Shown one piece after another: positions 25,500 to 33,114 of a DNA stretch of 64,000 nt. Every line of letters begins with the position of its first letter. Positions within the stretch are counted from its first letter, which is position 1. The position numbers and the translations under genes were made by a program. The stretch comes from Labilithrix luteola (GTDB lineage: Bacteria; Myxococcota_A; Polyangia; Polyangiales; Polyangiaceae). Location: contig NZ_CP012333.1 in assembly GCF_001263205.1 (NCBI RefSeq), forward strand, positions 10,583,501 through 10,647,500, given 5' to 3'. The notes below the pieces were generated by a model, which ran no database searches, was not told where the DNA came from, and saw only the letters and a program-made list of their open reading frames with translations.

Positions 25500-25781
25500 A
25501 TGGCGGCGCGCACTTGCCCCTGCGGTCACACCCGGGGACATCCCGAGGTTCAACAAGAGCCGGAATACACGCTCTGGGGCTGGATCTGCCTCAGCATGTT
25601 CGGCGTCACGCCCTCGCCCGAGCGCATCGTGTTTCGATGCATTCGGTGCAAGCGCAGCCTGGGAAGCTCGCGTGATCCGGCTCTCCTCCACAAAAAGCGC
25701 ATGCCGGACGCGCCCTCGCGAGGCGGGACGGGCTCGTCGGGCTCGGCCGAAACTGCTCCGGAGTCGCAACGGCAGCAGTAA
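25500..25781 (+). CDS. Small zinc-ribbon-like protein
   Basis: A 93-residue protein with two cysteine pairs, CPCGH near residue 6 and FRCIRCKRSL near residue 50. The segment YTLWGWICLSMFGVTPSPERIVFRC links them. CxC...CxxC spacing suggests one zinc ribbon. The tail is Ser/Gly-rich. The longer frame from 25149 lacks coding character upstream. The family is not named; I judge it real because of the patterned cysteines and conserved-looking WGW and PSPERI motifs, but it could be a chance frame. Confidence 0.55.
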   Translation: MAARTCPCGHTRGHPEVQQEPEYTLWGWICLSMFGVTPSPERIVFRCIRCKRSLGSSRDPALLHKKRMPDAPSRGGTGSSGSAETAPESQRQQ

Positions 25782-26061
25782 ACCCATCGTCCAACGGTTT
25801 TGTGCTGGCGGCTTCCGTCGTCACCGCGGAAACACGGCCGTCCCTGAAAATCAGGCGCGAGCACATGACATGTGGGCGCGTGAAGAGCTCGCGAATCGCG
25901 TGATCGATGCACTGAGGAGTGCCTGCAGAAAAACGCAGCGGGAATGCGGAACGCGAGGTTGCGCGAAGCCGCGCGACGTCCTCGCCCCGACCGACATCGA
26001 AGTACTCTCGCTACATTCGTTCTGCGTGTCGCCGCAACCCTCAGCCCATCGAGCCCAAGCC

Positions 26062-26694
26062 ATGACCGACGTATCCATCGACATCGTTTCGGACATCGTG
26101 TGTCCGTGGTGCTTCATCGGCTCGCGGCGTGTGGAGCAGGCGCTCGAGGGGCTCGACGTCCGGGCAAAGGTGGCGTTCCACCCATTTCTCCTCGATCCGT
26201 CGCTGCCTGCCGAAGGTGTCGACCTGAGAGAGCGCCTCGCGAAACGCTACAATGTCGACCCCGATCGCATGTTCGGGCGTGTCGAAGAGGCCGCGCGGCA
26301 GTCGGGCATTCCGCTCGACTTCGCCAAGGTCCGCCGCATGCCGAGCACGGTCAAAGGTCACACGCTCGTGCGTCACGCCGAAGCGCTCGGCACCCAGCCG
26401 GCGCTCGCGCGCGCACTCTTCGCGGCGTACTTCCTCGAAGGGCGTGACATCGGCGACACCACCACCCTCGCCGACATCGCCGAGCAGCACGGGTTCACGC
26501 GCGACGCAGCTCTTGCCCTGCTGTCGAACGACGCAGAGCTCGAAGAGACCAAGGCCATTGCTCGCTCGTTCTCCGAGCGCGGTATCACGGGCGTCCCGTT
26601 CGTCATCGTGAACGACAAGGTCGCCATCAATGGGGCGCAACCCGTCGAGATCTTCCAGCAGGCGATCACGCGTGCGGCCACGATGAACGCGTAG
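26062..26694 (+). CDS. FrnE-like DsbA family oxidoreductase
   Basis: A 210-residue thioredoxin-fold protein with an inserted helical domain. SDIVCPWCFIG gives the CPWC active site (Cys14, Cys17) right after the first strand, with no signal peptide, so it is cytoplasmic like FrnE and 2-hydroxychromene-2-carboxylate isomerases. RMPSTVKGHTLVRHAEALG, FAAYFLEGRDIGD and GITGVPFVIVNDKVAINGAQP (with cis-Pro) are typical of the FrnE group. Members act in disulfide exchange or polyketide tailoring; no biosynthetic cluster is near. The upstream extension to 25444 is not coding-like. Confidence 0.9.
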   Translation: MTDVSIDIVSDIVCPWCFIGSRRVEQALEGLDVRAKVAFHPFLLDPSLPAEGVDLRERLAKRYNVDPDRMFGRVEEAARQSGIPLDFAKVRRMPSTVKGHTLVRHAEALGTQPALARALFAAYFLEGRDIGDTTTLADIAEQHGFTRDAALALLSNDAELEETKAIARSFSERGITGVPFVIVNDKVAINGAQPVEIFQQAITRAATMNA

Positions 26695-26728
26695 GCACAT
26701 GCCCGTTTGACAGGACCGCGCGCAAGGG

Positions 26729-26746
26729 GCGAAGCTCGAGCTTCGC
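26729..26746. promoter_or_regulatory. 18-bp perfect palindrome at the start of the hydroxyacid oxidase gene
   Basis: GCGAAGCTC followed by GAGCTTCGC is a fully self-complementary site ending seven bases before the ATG at 26754, flanked on both sides by GCGCGC. It replaces the normal ribosome-binding position. It could be an operator that blocks transcription, or an RNA hairpin that covers the translation start. No U-tract follows, so it is not a terminator for the upstream gene. Confidence 0.6.
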
Positions 26747-26753
26747 GCGCGCC

Positions 26754-27854
26754 ATGGATCCCAAACTCGCCAAGCTGGTGACCGTCGACGACTTCGAGGC
26801 CGTCGCACGGGGAAATCTCACGCACTCCGCGTACGACTATTACCGTTCCGGCGCGGACGAAGAGCACACGCTCCATCGCAATCGCAGCGCGTGGACGACC
26901 TACGAGCTTTGGTATCGCGCGCTCGTCGATGTCGCGCAGCCGGACATCCGCACCACGGTTCTCGGCACGACGCTTCGCTCGCCGATCAGCATCGCGCCGA
27001 CGGCCTATCACACGCTGGCCCATCCGGAAGGCGAACGCGCCACCGCGCGGGCCGCCGCCGACGTCGGCACGCTCTACGTAGCCTCCACGCTGGCGACGAC
27101 CACGCTCGAAGACGTCGCGTTGGCCGCTCCCGGCGCGCCGCGCTGGTTCCAGCTCTACGTCCACACGGATCGGGCCTTCACGGCACGGCTCGTCGAGCGC
27201 GCCAAGGCCGCCGGCTACAGCGCCATCGCCTTCACCGCCGATACGCCCTGCCTCGGCCGGCGCTGCGCCGACGTGAGAAACGGCTTCGCGCTGCCGAACG
27301 GCATGGAGATGGCCAACCTCGTCGACATCGTTCCGCCCGATCTCCGTGAGGGCGCCGGCTCCGAGCTTGCCCGCTTCATGGCTTCGCGGCACGATCCGTC
27401 CTTCAGCTGGAAAGACTTCGAAGCGCTCGCCAAGATGTGCGCGCCGCTTCCGCTGGTCATCAAAGGCATCGTCCGCGGCGACGACGCACGACGCGCTCTC
27501 GACCACGGCGCGAAGGCCATCTGGGTCTCGAACCACGGCGGCCGTCAGCTCGACCTCGCGCCCGCCACCGCGGACGCCTTGGTCGACGTCGTCTCGGCCG
27601 TCGGCGAGCAGGCCGACGTCTACGTGGACGGCGGCATTCGCTCGGGCACCCATGCGCTCGTGGCGCTCGGGCTCGGCGCCACGGCCGTGTTCGTCGGTCG
27701 GCCGGTCCTCTGGGGGCTCGCCGCCGGCGGTCACGCAGGCGTCACACGCGTGCTCGAGCTGCTCGACGAAGAGCTGGTGCGCGCGATGCGCCTGGCCGGC
27801 TGTCCGGACCTCGCCTCTGCGCGTGACGGCCTCGTACGGCACCGTTCGCGCTGA
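26754..27854 (+). CDS. FMN-dependent alpha-hydroxy-acid oxidase/dehydrogenase
   Basis: A 366-residue TIM-barrel flavoenzyme of the glycolate/lactate oxidase family. N-terminal AYDYYRSGADEEHTL is the family's first helix motif. PISIAPTAYHTLAHPEGE and QLYVHTDR hold FMN contacts, FTADTPCLGRR follows, and LVIKGIVRGDDA holds the essential Lys. SNHGGRQLD contains the catalytic His and substrate Arg, and VDGGIRSG binds the phosphate. Glycolate, lactate or a longer hydroxyacid could be the substrate. The expected AYDYY at the start supports the ATG at 26754 despite the palindrome that occupies its leader. Confidence 0.93.
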   Translation: MDPKLAKLVTVDDFEAVARGNLTHSAYDYYRSGADEEHTLHRNRSAWTTYELWYRALVDVAQPDIRTTVLGTTLRSPISIAPTAYHTLAHPEGERATARAAADVGTLYVASTLATTTLEDVALAAPGAPRWFQLYVHTDRAFTARLVERAKAAGYSAIAFTADTPCLGRRCADVRNGFALPNGMEMANLVDIVPPDLREGAGSELARFMASRHDPSFSWKDFEALAKMCAPLPLVIKGIVRGDDARRALDHGAKAIWVSNHGGRQLDLAPATADALVDVVSAVGEQADVYVDGGIRSGTHALVALGLGATAVFVGRPVLWGLAAGGHAGVTRVLELLDEELVRAMRLAGCPDLASARDGLVRHRSR

Positions 27855-27992
27855 TTTTCCGCGCACTGGACAGCATTGCTCGGATCGGTCCCCAGATTGT
27901 TCCACCCGTGCAACGATGCGTTCGCGCGATGCCGGCTTTCGGAGAGCGACGAGACGGGCCATCGTCACATCGGTCGAACCAAGGAGACTGCA

Positions 27993-28562
27993 ATGAGCAC
28001 GAGCACCGAGGCCACTACTTCTACGTCCGCCGGCCTGAAGACCTGGAACATCGACCCCTCGCACTCGGGTGTGACGTTCAAGGTTCGCCACCTCATGATC
28101 ACCAACGTCCGCGGCGAGTTCCAGAAGTTCTCGGGCGCCGTGAAGTACGATCCGTCGAACCTCGCGGCTTCGAGCGCCGAGGCGACGATCGAAGTCGGTT
28201 CGATCAACACGAAGGAGCAGGGCCGCGACGATCACCTCAAGAGCGCCGACTTCTTCGACGCCGCGAAGTACCCGAACATCACCTTCAAGTCGCGCGCGAT
28301 TCGCCAGGGTAAGGAAGGCCTCGAGATCGTCGGCGACCTGACGATCCGCGATCAGGCGCGTGAAGTCGTTCTCCAGGTCGAAGGTCCGACGCCCGAGCAG
28401 AAAGACCCCTGGGGCAATACCCGTATCGGCGCTTCGGCCGAAACGAAAATCAAGCGTTCCGAGTTCGGCATCACGTGGAATACGGTGCTCGAAGCCGGCG
28501 GCGTGGCCGTCAGCGACGACATTCACATCCACCTCGACCTGTCGCTCGTGCTCGCGAAGTGA
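27993..28562 (+). CDS. YceI family protein, cytoplasmic form
   Basis: A 189-residue lipocalin-like protein with WNIDPSHSGVTFKVRHLMI, AEATIEVGSINTKEQGRDDHLKS, FFDAAKYPNITFKS and RSEFGITWN. All are hallmarks of YceI, which binds isoprenoids such as polyprenols. There is a short Thr/Ser-rich lead and no signal peptide. AAGGAG lies about 6 bases before the ATG. It is followed, after eight bases, by a second YceI gene that has a lipoprotein signal, so the two form a paired operon with different cell locations. Confidence 0.93.
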   Translation: MSTSTEATTSTSAGLKTWNIDPSHSGVTFKVRHLMITNVRGEFQKFSGAVKYDPSNLAASSAEATIEVGSINTKEQGRDDHLKSADFFDAAKYPNITFKSRAIRQGKEGLEIVGDLTIRDQAREVVLQVEGPTPEQKDPWGNTRIGASAETKIKRSEFGITWNTVLEAGGVAVSDDIHIHLDLSLVLAK

Positions 28563-28570
28563 GGCTCTTC

Positions 28571-29218
28571 ATGCAAACGATGAATCGTATGTTCTTTGCT
28601 CTCGCCGCTCTCTCCATCGTCGCCACGGGTTGCGACGACCCGGCGAAGGGCAAGGCGAAGGCGACCACGACCGAAGCGGTCGGTAGCGCCGCCGCGCCGG
28701 TCACCGCCGCCAGCGCGACGACCGCGGATTACAAGTTCGACAACAACGGCTCCAAAATCACGTGGACCGGCTCGAAGGTCACGGGCAAGCACGACGGCGG
28801 CTTCGGTGACTTCAAGGGCACCGTCCACCTCGTCGACGGCGCGCCCGAGAAGAGCAGCGTCAAGGTCGAGATCGACGCGGCGTCGATCAACAGCGATCAG
28901 GAGAAGCTCACGGGCCACCTCAAGTCGCCCGACTTCTTCGACGTCGCCAAGTTCACCAAGGTCGACTTCACCTCGACGGAAGTGAAGAAGGGCGGCGAGA
29001 AGGGCGCGACCCACACGATCACCGGCAACCTCTCGCTCCACGGCGTGACCAAGGCGATCACCTTCCCCGCGACCATCAAGGTCGAAGGCGACCAGGTGTC
29101 GGTCGAGTCGGAGTTCGCGGTCAACCGCAAGGACTTCGGTATCAACTACCCCGGCAAGCAGGACGACCTCATCCGCGACGACGTCCTCGTGAAGCTCTCG
29201 GTCCACGCGAAGAAGTAG
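28571..29218 (+). CDS. YceI family lipoprotein
   Basis: A 215-residue paralogue of the gene before it. The signal peptide ends VATGC (Cys21), followed by a Lys/Thr/Ala-rich linker, then the YceI fold from about residue 55 (GSKITWTGSKVTGKHDGGF, VEIDAASINSDQEKLTGHLKS, FFDVAKFTKVDFTSTEV). RKDFGINYPGKQDDLIRD is near the end. Closest family members are the lipid-anchored YceI proteins that bind long isoprenoid or fatty molecules in the envelope. A perfect terminator hairpin lies 24 bases after the stop. Confidence 0.92.
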   Translation: MQTMNRMFFALAALSIVATGCDDPAKGKAKATTTEAVGSAAAPVTAASATTADYKFDNNGSKITWTGSKVTGKHDGGFGDFKGTVHLVDGAPEKSSVKVEIDAASINSDQEKLTGHLKSPDFFDVAKFTKVDFTSTEVKKGGEKGATHTITGNLSLHGVTKAITFPATIKVEGDQVSVESEFAVNRKDFGINYPGKQDDLIRDDVLVKLSVHAKK

Positions 29219-29242
29219 TTCGCCGAGATCGGAGCCACGATC

Positions 29243-29284
29243 ACGCCGCCCGATGCCACGCGCATCGAGGCGGCGTGCTCGTTT
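29243..29284 (+). terminator. Intrinsic terminator of the YceI pair
   Basis: ACGCCGCC-CGATG pairs with CATCG-A-GGCGGCGT (29243-29276) to form a 13-bp stem with one bulged A and a seven-base loop. GCTCGTTTTG follows. It sits between two convergent genes and may act for both. Confidence 0.8.
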
Positions 29285-29290
29285 TGTGGC

Positions 29291-29767
29291 TCAGGACTTC
29301 TTCGCGGCCTTCTTCTTCGTGGGCGCAGCCGTCTTCGCGGACGAAGCCTTGGCGCTGGTCTTCTTCGTCGTCTTCTTCGCGCCGGCCTTCTTCGCGCTGG
29401 CCTTCGCACGGCCGCCATCGAGCTGCTTCTGGAGCTTGGCGGGCAGCTTCGCCTTGATGAGCTCGTACGAGTCGCGAAGGAGCGCCATCGCCTCCTTCTC
29501 GGGAAGGACGCTCGGATCCTTGACGCTGATCCAGTGAAAGCGCGCCGCATATTTCGACGGCTCGATTCCGTCGATGCTCGTCACCGCGACGAAGTCGTCC
29601 TCGGCCACCTTGCAGCCGAACTTCGCGTCCTTCCCATTCTTGTCGAAAGCGGCAAACATCTTGCCGCCGATCGAGAACACGAGGTCTGCCCCCCACTTCA
29701 CGTCTTCGGTCGAGTGTGGGAGCGAACGGCAGAACGCGAGAAGCGCCGAACGGCGAGCAGCGGCCAT
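29291..29767 (-). CDS. MmcQ/YjbR family protein with lysine-rich tail
   Basis: A 158-residue protein. Residues 1-110 match the YjbR/MmcQ double-wing fold: LPHSTEDVKWGADLVFSIGGKMFA, then SKYAARFHWISV and LLRDSYELIKAKLP. The last ~45 residues are AKASAKKAGAKKTTKK-type sequence like histone H1 tails. YjbR proteins are thought to bind DNA; the tail would add non-specific affinity. It is divergent from the tag gene (59 bases apart), whose product carries similar tails, which hints at a shared DNA-related task. Confidence 0.87.
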   Translation of the reverse strand: MAAARRSALLAFCRSLPHSTEDVKWGADLVFSIGGKMFAAFDKNGKDAKFGCKVAEDDFVAVTSIDGIEPSKYAARFHWISVKDPSVLPEKEAMALLRDSYELIKAKLPAKLQKQLDGGRAKASAKKAGAKKTTKKTSAKASSAKTAAPTKKKAAKKS

Positions 29768-29826
29768 GCGCTAGAGGTAGCAGCTCTCGAATACGCACGG
29801 CTGGTCGAAAGGAATACGAGGCAGCG

Positions 29827-30543
29827 ATGGCGGCACGAAAGGCGACACGAAAAGCGACACGAAAAGCGACACGAAAACAGGGCCCGGCGACGAAGGCCCC
29901 CACGAAGGCAGCTCCGAAAGCCAAGGCGGCCGATACCACACGACCGCGGTGCGGCTGGGCGGGAAGCGATCCGCTCATGGTCGCGTACCACGACGAGGAG
30001 TGGGGCCGGCCTGCGCACGACGACGTCCATCTCTTCGAGATGCTCACGCTCGAAGGGGCGCAAGCGGGCCTTTCCTGGAGCACGATTCTCAACAAGCGCG
30101 AAGGCTATCGGCGCGCGTTCGCCGGCTTCGATCCGCGCAAGGTGGCGAAGTTCGGCCCTCGTGACGTGGAGCGCCTCATGGGCGACCCCGGCATCGTGCG
30201 TAATCGCCTCAAGATCGAGTCGACCATCGACAACGCGAAGGCGGTGCTGGAGCTCCAGCGCGACGTGGGGTCGCTCGACGCGTTTCTCTGGTCCTTCGTC
30301 GGAGGTCGCCCGCTCGCCGGAGGGCGCAAGACGATGCGCGACGTCCCGGCCAAGACCCCCGAGTCGGATGCGATGAGCAAGGCGCTCAAGAAGCGTGGCT
30401 TTCGCTTCGTCGGCTCGACCATTTGCTACGCCCTCATGCAGGCGTGCGGCCTCGTGGACGATCACCTCGCGACGTGCTTCCGCGCAGGAAAGCGGAGCCC
30501 GGCCAAGAAGACCGGCGCCAAGAAGCGAAGCGCGACCGTGTGA
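29827..30543 (+). CDS. tag: DNA-3-methyladenine glycosylase I with basic tails
   Basis: A 238-residue protein. The enzyme core begins at about residue 40: PRCGWAGSDPLMVAYHDEEWG (zinc ligands Cys and His), GAQAGLSWSTILNKREGYRRAF with the catalytic Glu region, and later GFRFVGSTICYALMQACGLV and DDHLATC (last two zinc ligands). It removes 3-methyladenine from alkylated DNA. Unlike E. coli Tag, it has a ~38-residue Lys/Arg/Ala-rich N-terminal tail, encoded partly by a 12-bp triple repeat, and a short AKKTGAKKRS end. These resemble histone H1 tails and probably increase DNA contact. Confidence 0.95.
   Translation: MAARKATRKATRKATRKQGPATKAPTKAAPKAKAADTTRPRCGWAGSDPLMVAYHDEEWGRPAHDDVHLFEMLTLEGAQAGLSWSTILNKREGYRRAFAGFDPRKVAKFGPRDVERLMGDPGIVRNRLKIESTIDNAKAVLELQRDVGSLDAFLWSFVGGRPLAGGRKTMRDVPAKTPESDAMSKALKKRGFRFVGSTICYALMQACGLVDDHLATCFRAGKRSPAKKTGAKKRSATV
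29842..29877 (+). repeat. Three tandem copies of a 12-bp unit in the tag N-terminus
   Basis: The unit GCGACACGAAAA occurs three times in a row and encodes ATRK repeated. It is in frame, so copy-number change would lengthen or shorten the basic tail without breaking the enzyme. Confidence 0.95.
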
Positions 30544-30557
30544 GCTATGCTGAACGC

Positions 30558-31040
30558 ATGATCGTCGCCGTCGCCTTTGCCGCCTTCGTGGTCGCCTTAG
30601 CCCTCGCCAGGTTCGTGCGCTCGCGCAAGAGCACGACGAGCGAAGAGGCGAAGGATTCGACGCCCGCCCTCGATGGGTGGATCGCCTCCGTTCTCGAGGA
30701 CGAGCTCGCCGAGACGGCCCTCGGCATCAAGAACGCGACGAGCGATGAACGAAAGAAGCTCACGCGCTCGCTGCGAGGCGAGCCGGACCCGGACGTCGTC
30801 GGGCGCATCGAAGACGCGGTGCGCACCGTCGAGCTCGAATTCATCCGCTACGCGCACGAGCAAGATGCCGAAGTCGCGCTCCGCGTCCGCTACGAAAACG
30901 GCAAGGACGCGCCGGCCAAGACCAAACGCGTGAGCTGGACGGAGGTTCCCGAGGCCGTTCGCGCGGACTTCGAGCGACGCGGCAGCACGCACGTCTTCCG
31001 GACGTGGGTGTTTCCGTGGGCTCGCGTGCGCGCGCTATGA
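30558..31040 (+). CDS. Single-span membrane protein of unknown function
   Basis: A 160-residue protein with an N-terminal helix (IVAVAFAAFVVALALARFV) then a basic stretch and a cytoplasmic domain. The domain has SVLEDELAETALGIKNATSDERKKL, VELEFIRYAHEQDAEVALRVRYENG and RADFERRGSTHVFRTWVFPW. No family is recognised. It begins 15 bases after tag and ends 10 bases before the desaturase-like gene, so it may be part of a loose operon. Confidence 0.75.
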   Translation: MIVAVAFAAFVVALALARFVRSRKSTTSEEAKDSTPALDGWIASVLEDELAETALGIKNATSDERKKLTRSLRGEPDPDVVGRIEDAVRTVELEFIRYAHEQDAEVALRVRYENGKDAPAKTKRVSWTEVPEAVRADFERRGSTHVFRTWVFPWARVRAL

Positions 31041-31049
31041 CTCGATCGC

Positions 31050-32162
31050 GTGCACTATGATCCGATAGCCCTCGCCGTCCCGCTGTTCTTCGTCGCCATC
31101 GCGGTCGAGCTCGCGGTGGCGAAGAAGCGAGGGGTCGTGGTCTATCGTTTCGCCGACGCGCTCACCAACCTGAGCTGCGGGATCACGCAGCAGGTGATGC
31201 TCCTCGCCTACGCGGCGCTGCAGCTCGCCGTCTATGCCTGGGTCTACGAGCACGCGCGCTTCCTCTCGTGGGACACGCCCTGGATCGGCTGGGCGCTCGC
31301 GTTCTTGGGCGTCGACTTCCTCTATTACTGGTGGCATCGCCTCAGTCACGAGGTGAACGTGCTTTGGGCCGCGCACGTCGTCCACCACCAGAGCGAGGAC
31401 TACAACCTGGCCGTCGCGTTGCGGCAAGCCGTGCTCACGAGCTGGACGGAGCTCCCCTTCTATCTGCCCCTCGCCTTGCTGGGCGTGCCCACGATCGCGT
31501 TCGCGACGATGCACGCACTCTCGACGCTCTATCAGTTCTGGATCCACACGCAGCTCGTCGGGAAGGTCCGCGGACCGTTCGATCGGGTGCTGAACCTGCC
31601 GAGCCACCATCGCGTCCATCACGCGATCAATGCGCGCTACCTCGACAAGAACTACGGCGCGACGCTCATCGTGTGGGATCGCCTCTTCGGAACCTACGAG
31701 GAAGAGACGGAGACGCCCGTCTACGGCATCACCCATCCGCTCGCGAGCTTCTCGCCCATGTGGGCGCAGGTTCACTACTGGGTGGAGCTCGCGCGCATGA
31801 CCAAGCAGGCGCGGCGCCCGGTCGACAAGGTGCGCCTCTGGTTCGCCTCGCCCGCCTTCGTCCCCGAAGGCGTGGAGCCGGCGCCGATCGAGGCGTCGCA
31901 TCCGAAGTACGATCGCGAGGTCTCGCGCCCGCTCGCGATCTACGTCGGCGCGCAATACGCGCTCGTCCTCGTCACCACGTTCTCCCTGCTCATGTGGCAT
32001 CGAGCGATTCCCACCATCCCGCTCGTGCTCCTGTCGGTCGCGGTGCTCGGTGCGCTCGTGGCCGTCGGCGGATTCTTCGAACGACGCAAGTGGGCCACGG
32101 CCGTCGAAGGCGGACGATGGCTGGTCGCCGCCGCGGCCCTCGCGCTCTGGGCGCGTGGATGA
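31050..32162 (+). CDS. Sterol desaturase/fatty acid hydroxylase family membrane enzyme
   Basis: A 370-residue di-iron membrane protein with a GTG start. The eight-histidine signature is present: WHRLSHE (His96, His100), HVVHHQSED (His109, His112, His113) and LPSHHRVHHAIN. NKNYG-type DKNYGATLIVWDRLFGTY is diagnostic of the family. Several hydrophobic helices precede and follow. Members hydroxylate or desaturate sterols, carotenoids or fatty acyl chains using O2. Two C-terminal helices after residue 290 extend it beyond the usual core (~270 residues). The substrate is unknown; Myxococcota sterol synthesis makes a sterol-related role possible but unproven. Confidence 0.92.
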   Translation: MHYDPIALAVPLFFVAIAVELAVAKKRGVVVYRFADALTNLSCGITQQVMLLAYAALQLAVYAWVYEHARFLSWDTPWIGWALAFLGVDFLYYWWHRLSHEVNVLWAAHVVHHQSEDYNLAVALRQAVLTSWTELPFYLPLALLGVPTIAFATMHALSTLYQFWIHTQLVGKVRGPFDRVLNLPSHHRVHHAINARYLDKNYGATLIVWDRLFGTYEEETETPVYGITHPLASFSPMWAQVHYWVELARMTKQARRPVDKVRLWFASPAFVPEGVEPAPIEASHPKYDREVSRPLAIYVGAQYALVLVTTFSLLMWHRAIPTIPLVLLSVAVLGALVAVGGFFERRKWATAVEGGRWLVAAAALALWARG

Positions 32163-32175
32163 GGAACTTGGGGCG

Positions 32176-33105
32176 CTAGCCGTTCCGGCGGGCGAGTTCG
32201 GCGGCCTCGCATTGCTTCGAGACCTTCGCTAGCTCGCCGGCGGCGAACTCGCGGAACACGGAGACGCGCTGGGGAACGTAGCGGGCCGAGGGATAGGCCA
32301 TGTGGAGGATGCCGCCCTCGCTCGCCCACTCGGGGAGCACGCGAACCATCACGCCGCTTGCCTCCTCGCGGCCGCAGAGAAACTGAGGAAGGCGGGCGAT
32401 GCCGGCGCCGGACAGGACGGCCTTTCGGACGAAGGAGAGATCGTCGGCACTGATCGCGCCCACGACGGACACTTCGCGCTTCTCGCCCGCCGGATTGACG
32501 ATCCGCCAGAGCTCCTTGCCCTGCGTCGGGCGGAAGAGCACGCAATCGTGGTTGGCGAGATCGTCCACGTCTTTCGGCTTGCCGCGACGCGCGACGTACT
32601 TGCGCGAGGCATAGAGCGCCGAGTCGAGCTGACCGACTCGCCGGGCAATCAGCGAAGAGTCGCGGAGCGGCCCCACGCGCACGGCGAGGTCGAAGCCTTC
32701 GGCGACCATGTCGACGACGCGCCCGGTGAGCACCAGATCGATGTGGATGGCCGGATGTTTGCGCACGAATCGCGCGACGACCGGCGCGAGGACGGCCGCA
32801 CCGAGGTCGACGGGAGCCGTCACACGCACGGTGCCGCGTAGCTCGGCCTGCATGTCGGCCGCGGCGACGGTAGCCTCGTCGATGTCCGTCAGTGCGCGAG
32901 AGACGCGGTCGTAGAAGGCCGCGCCCGCGTCGGTGAGGTGGAGCTTCCGCGTGGTGCGGTGGAGGAGGCGAATCCCGAGATCTTGCTCGAGTTGCGCGAC
33001 GCTCCTGCTGACCGACGACTTCGGCAGTCCGAGGGCCCGCGCGGCGCCGGTGAAGCTGCCGTCGGCGACGACGCGGACGAAGGCCGAAACGCGGTTCAGA
33101 TCCAT
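32176..33105 (-). CDS. LysR-family transcriptional regulator
   Basis: A 309-residue protein. MDLNRVSAFVRVVADGSFTGAARALGLPKSSVSRSVAQLE is the N-terminal winged helix, with the long linker helix after it, and residues 90-300 form the periplasmic-binding-like effector domain (VAEGFDLAVRVGPL). The LPKSSVSRSVAQLE form and the RRTRKLHLT after it place it with the CrgA/PA2267-like subgroup. No divergent target gene is adjacent: the upstream neighbour is on the same strand, so the regulon cannot be read from context. Confidence 0.94.
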   Translation of the reverse strand: MDLNRVSAFVRVVADGSFTGAARALGLPKSSVSRSVAQLEQDLGIRLLHRTTRKLHLTDAGAAFYDRVSRALTDIDEATVAAADMQAELRGTVRVTAPVDLGAAVLAPVVARFVRKHPAIHIDLVLTGRVVDMVAEGFDLAVRVGPLRDSSLIARRVGQLDSALYASRKYVARRGKPKDVDDLANHDCVLFRPTQGKELWRIVNPAGEKREVSVVGAISADDLSFVRKAVLSGAGIARLPQFLCGREEASGVMVRVLPEWASEGGILHMAYPSARYVPQRVSVFREFAAGELAKVSKQCEAAELARRNG

Positions 33106-33114
33106 GGGAGGGCC

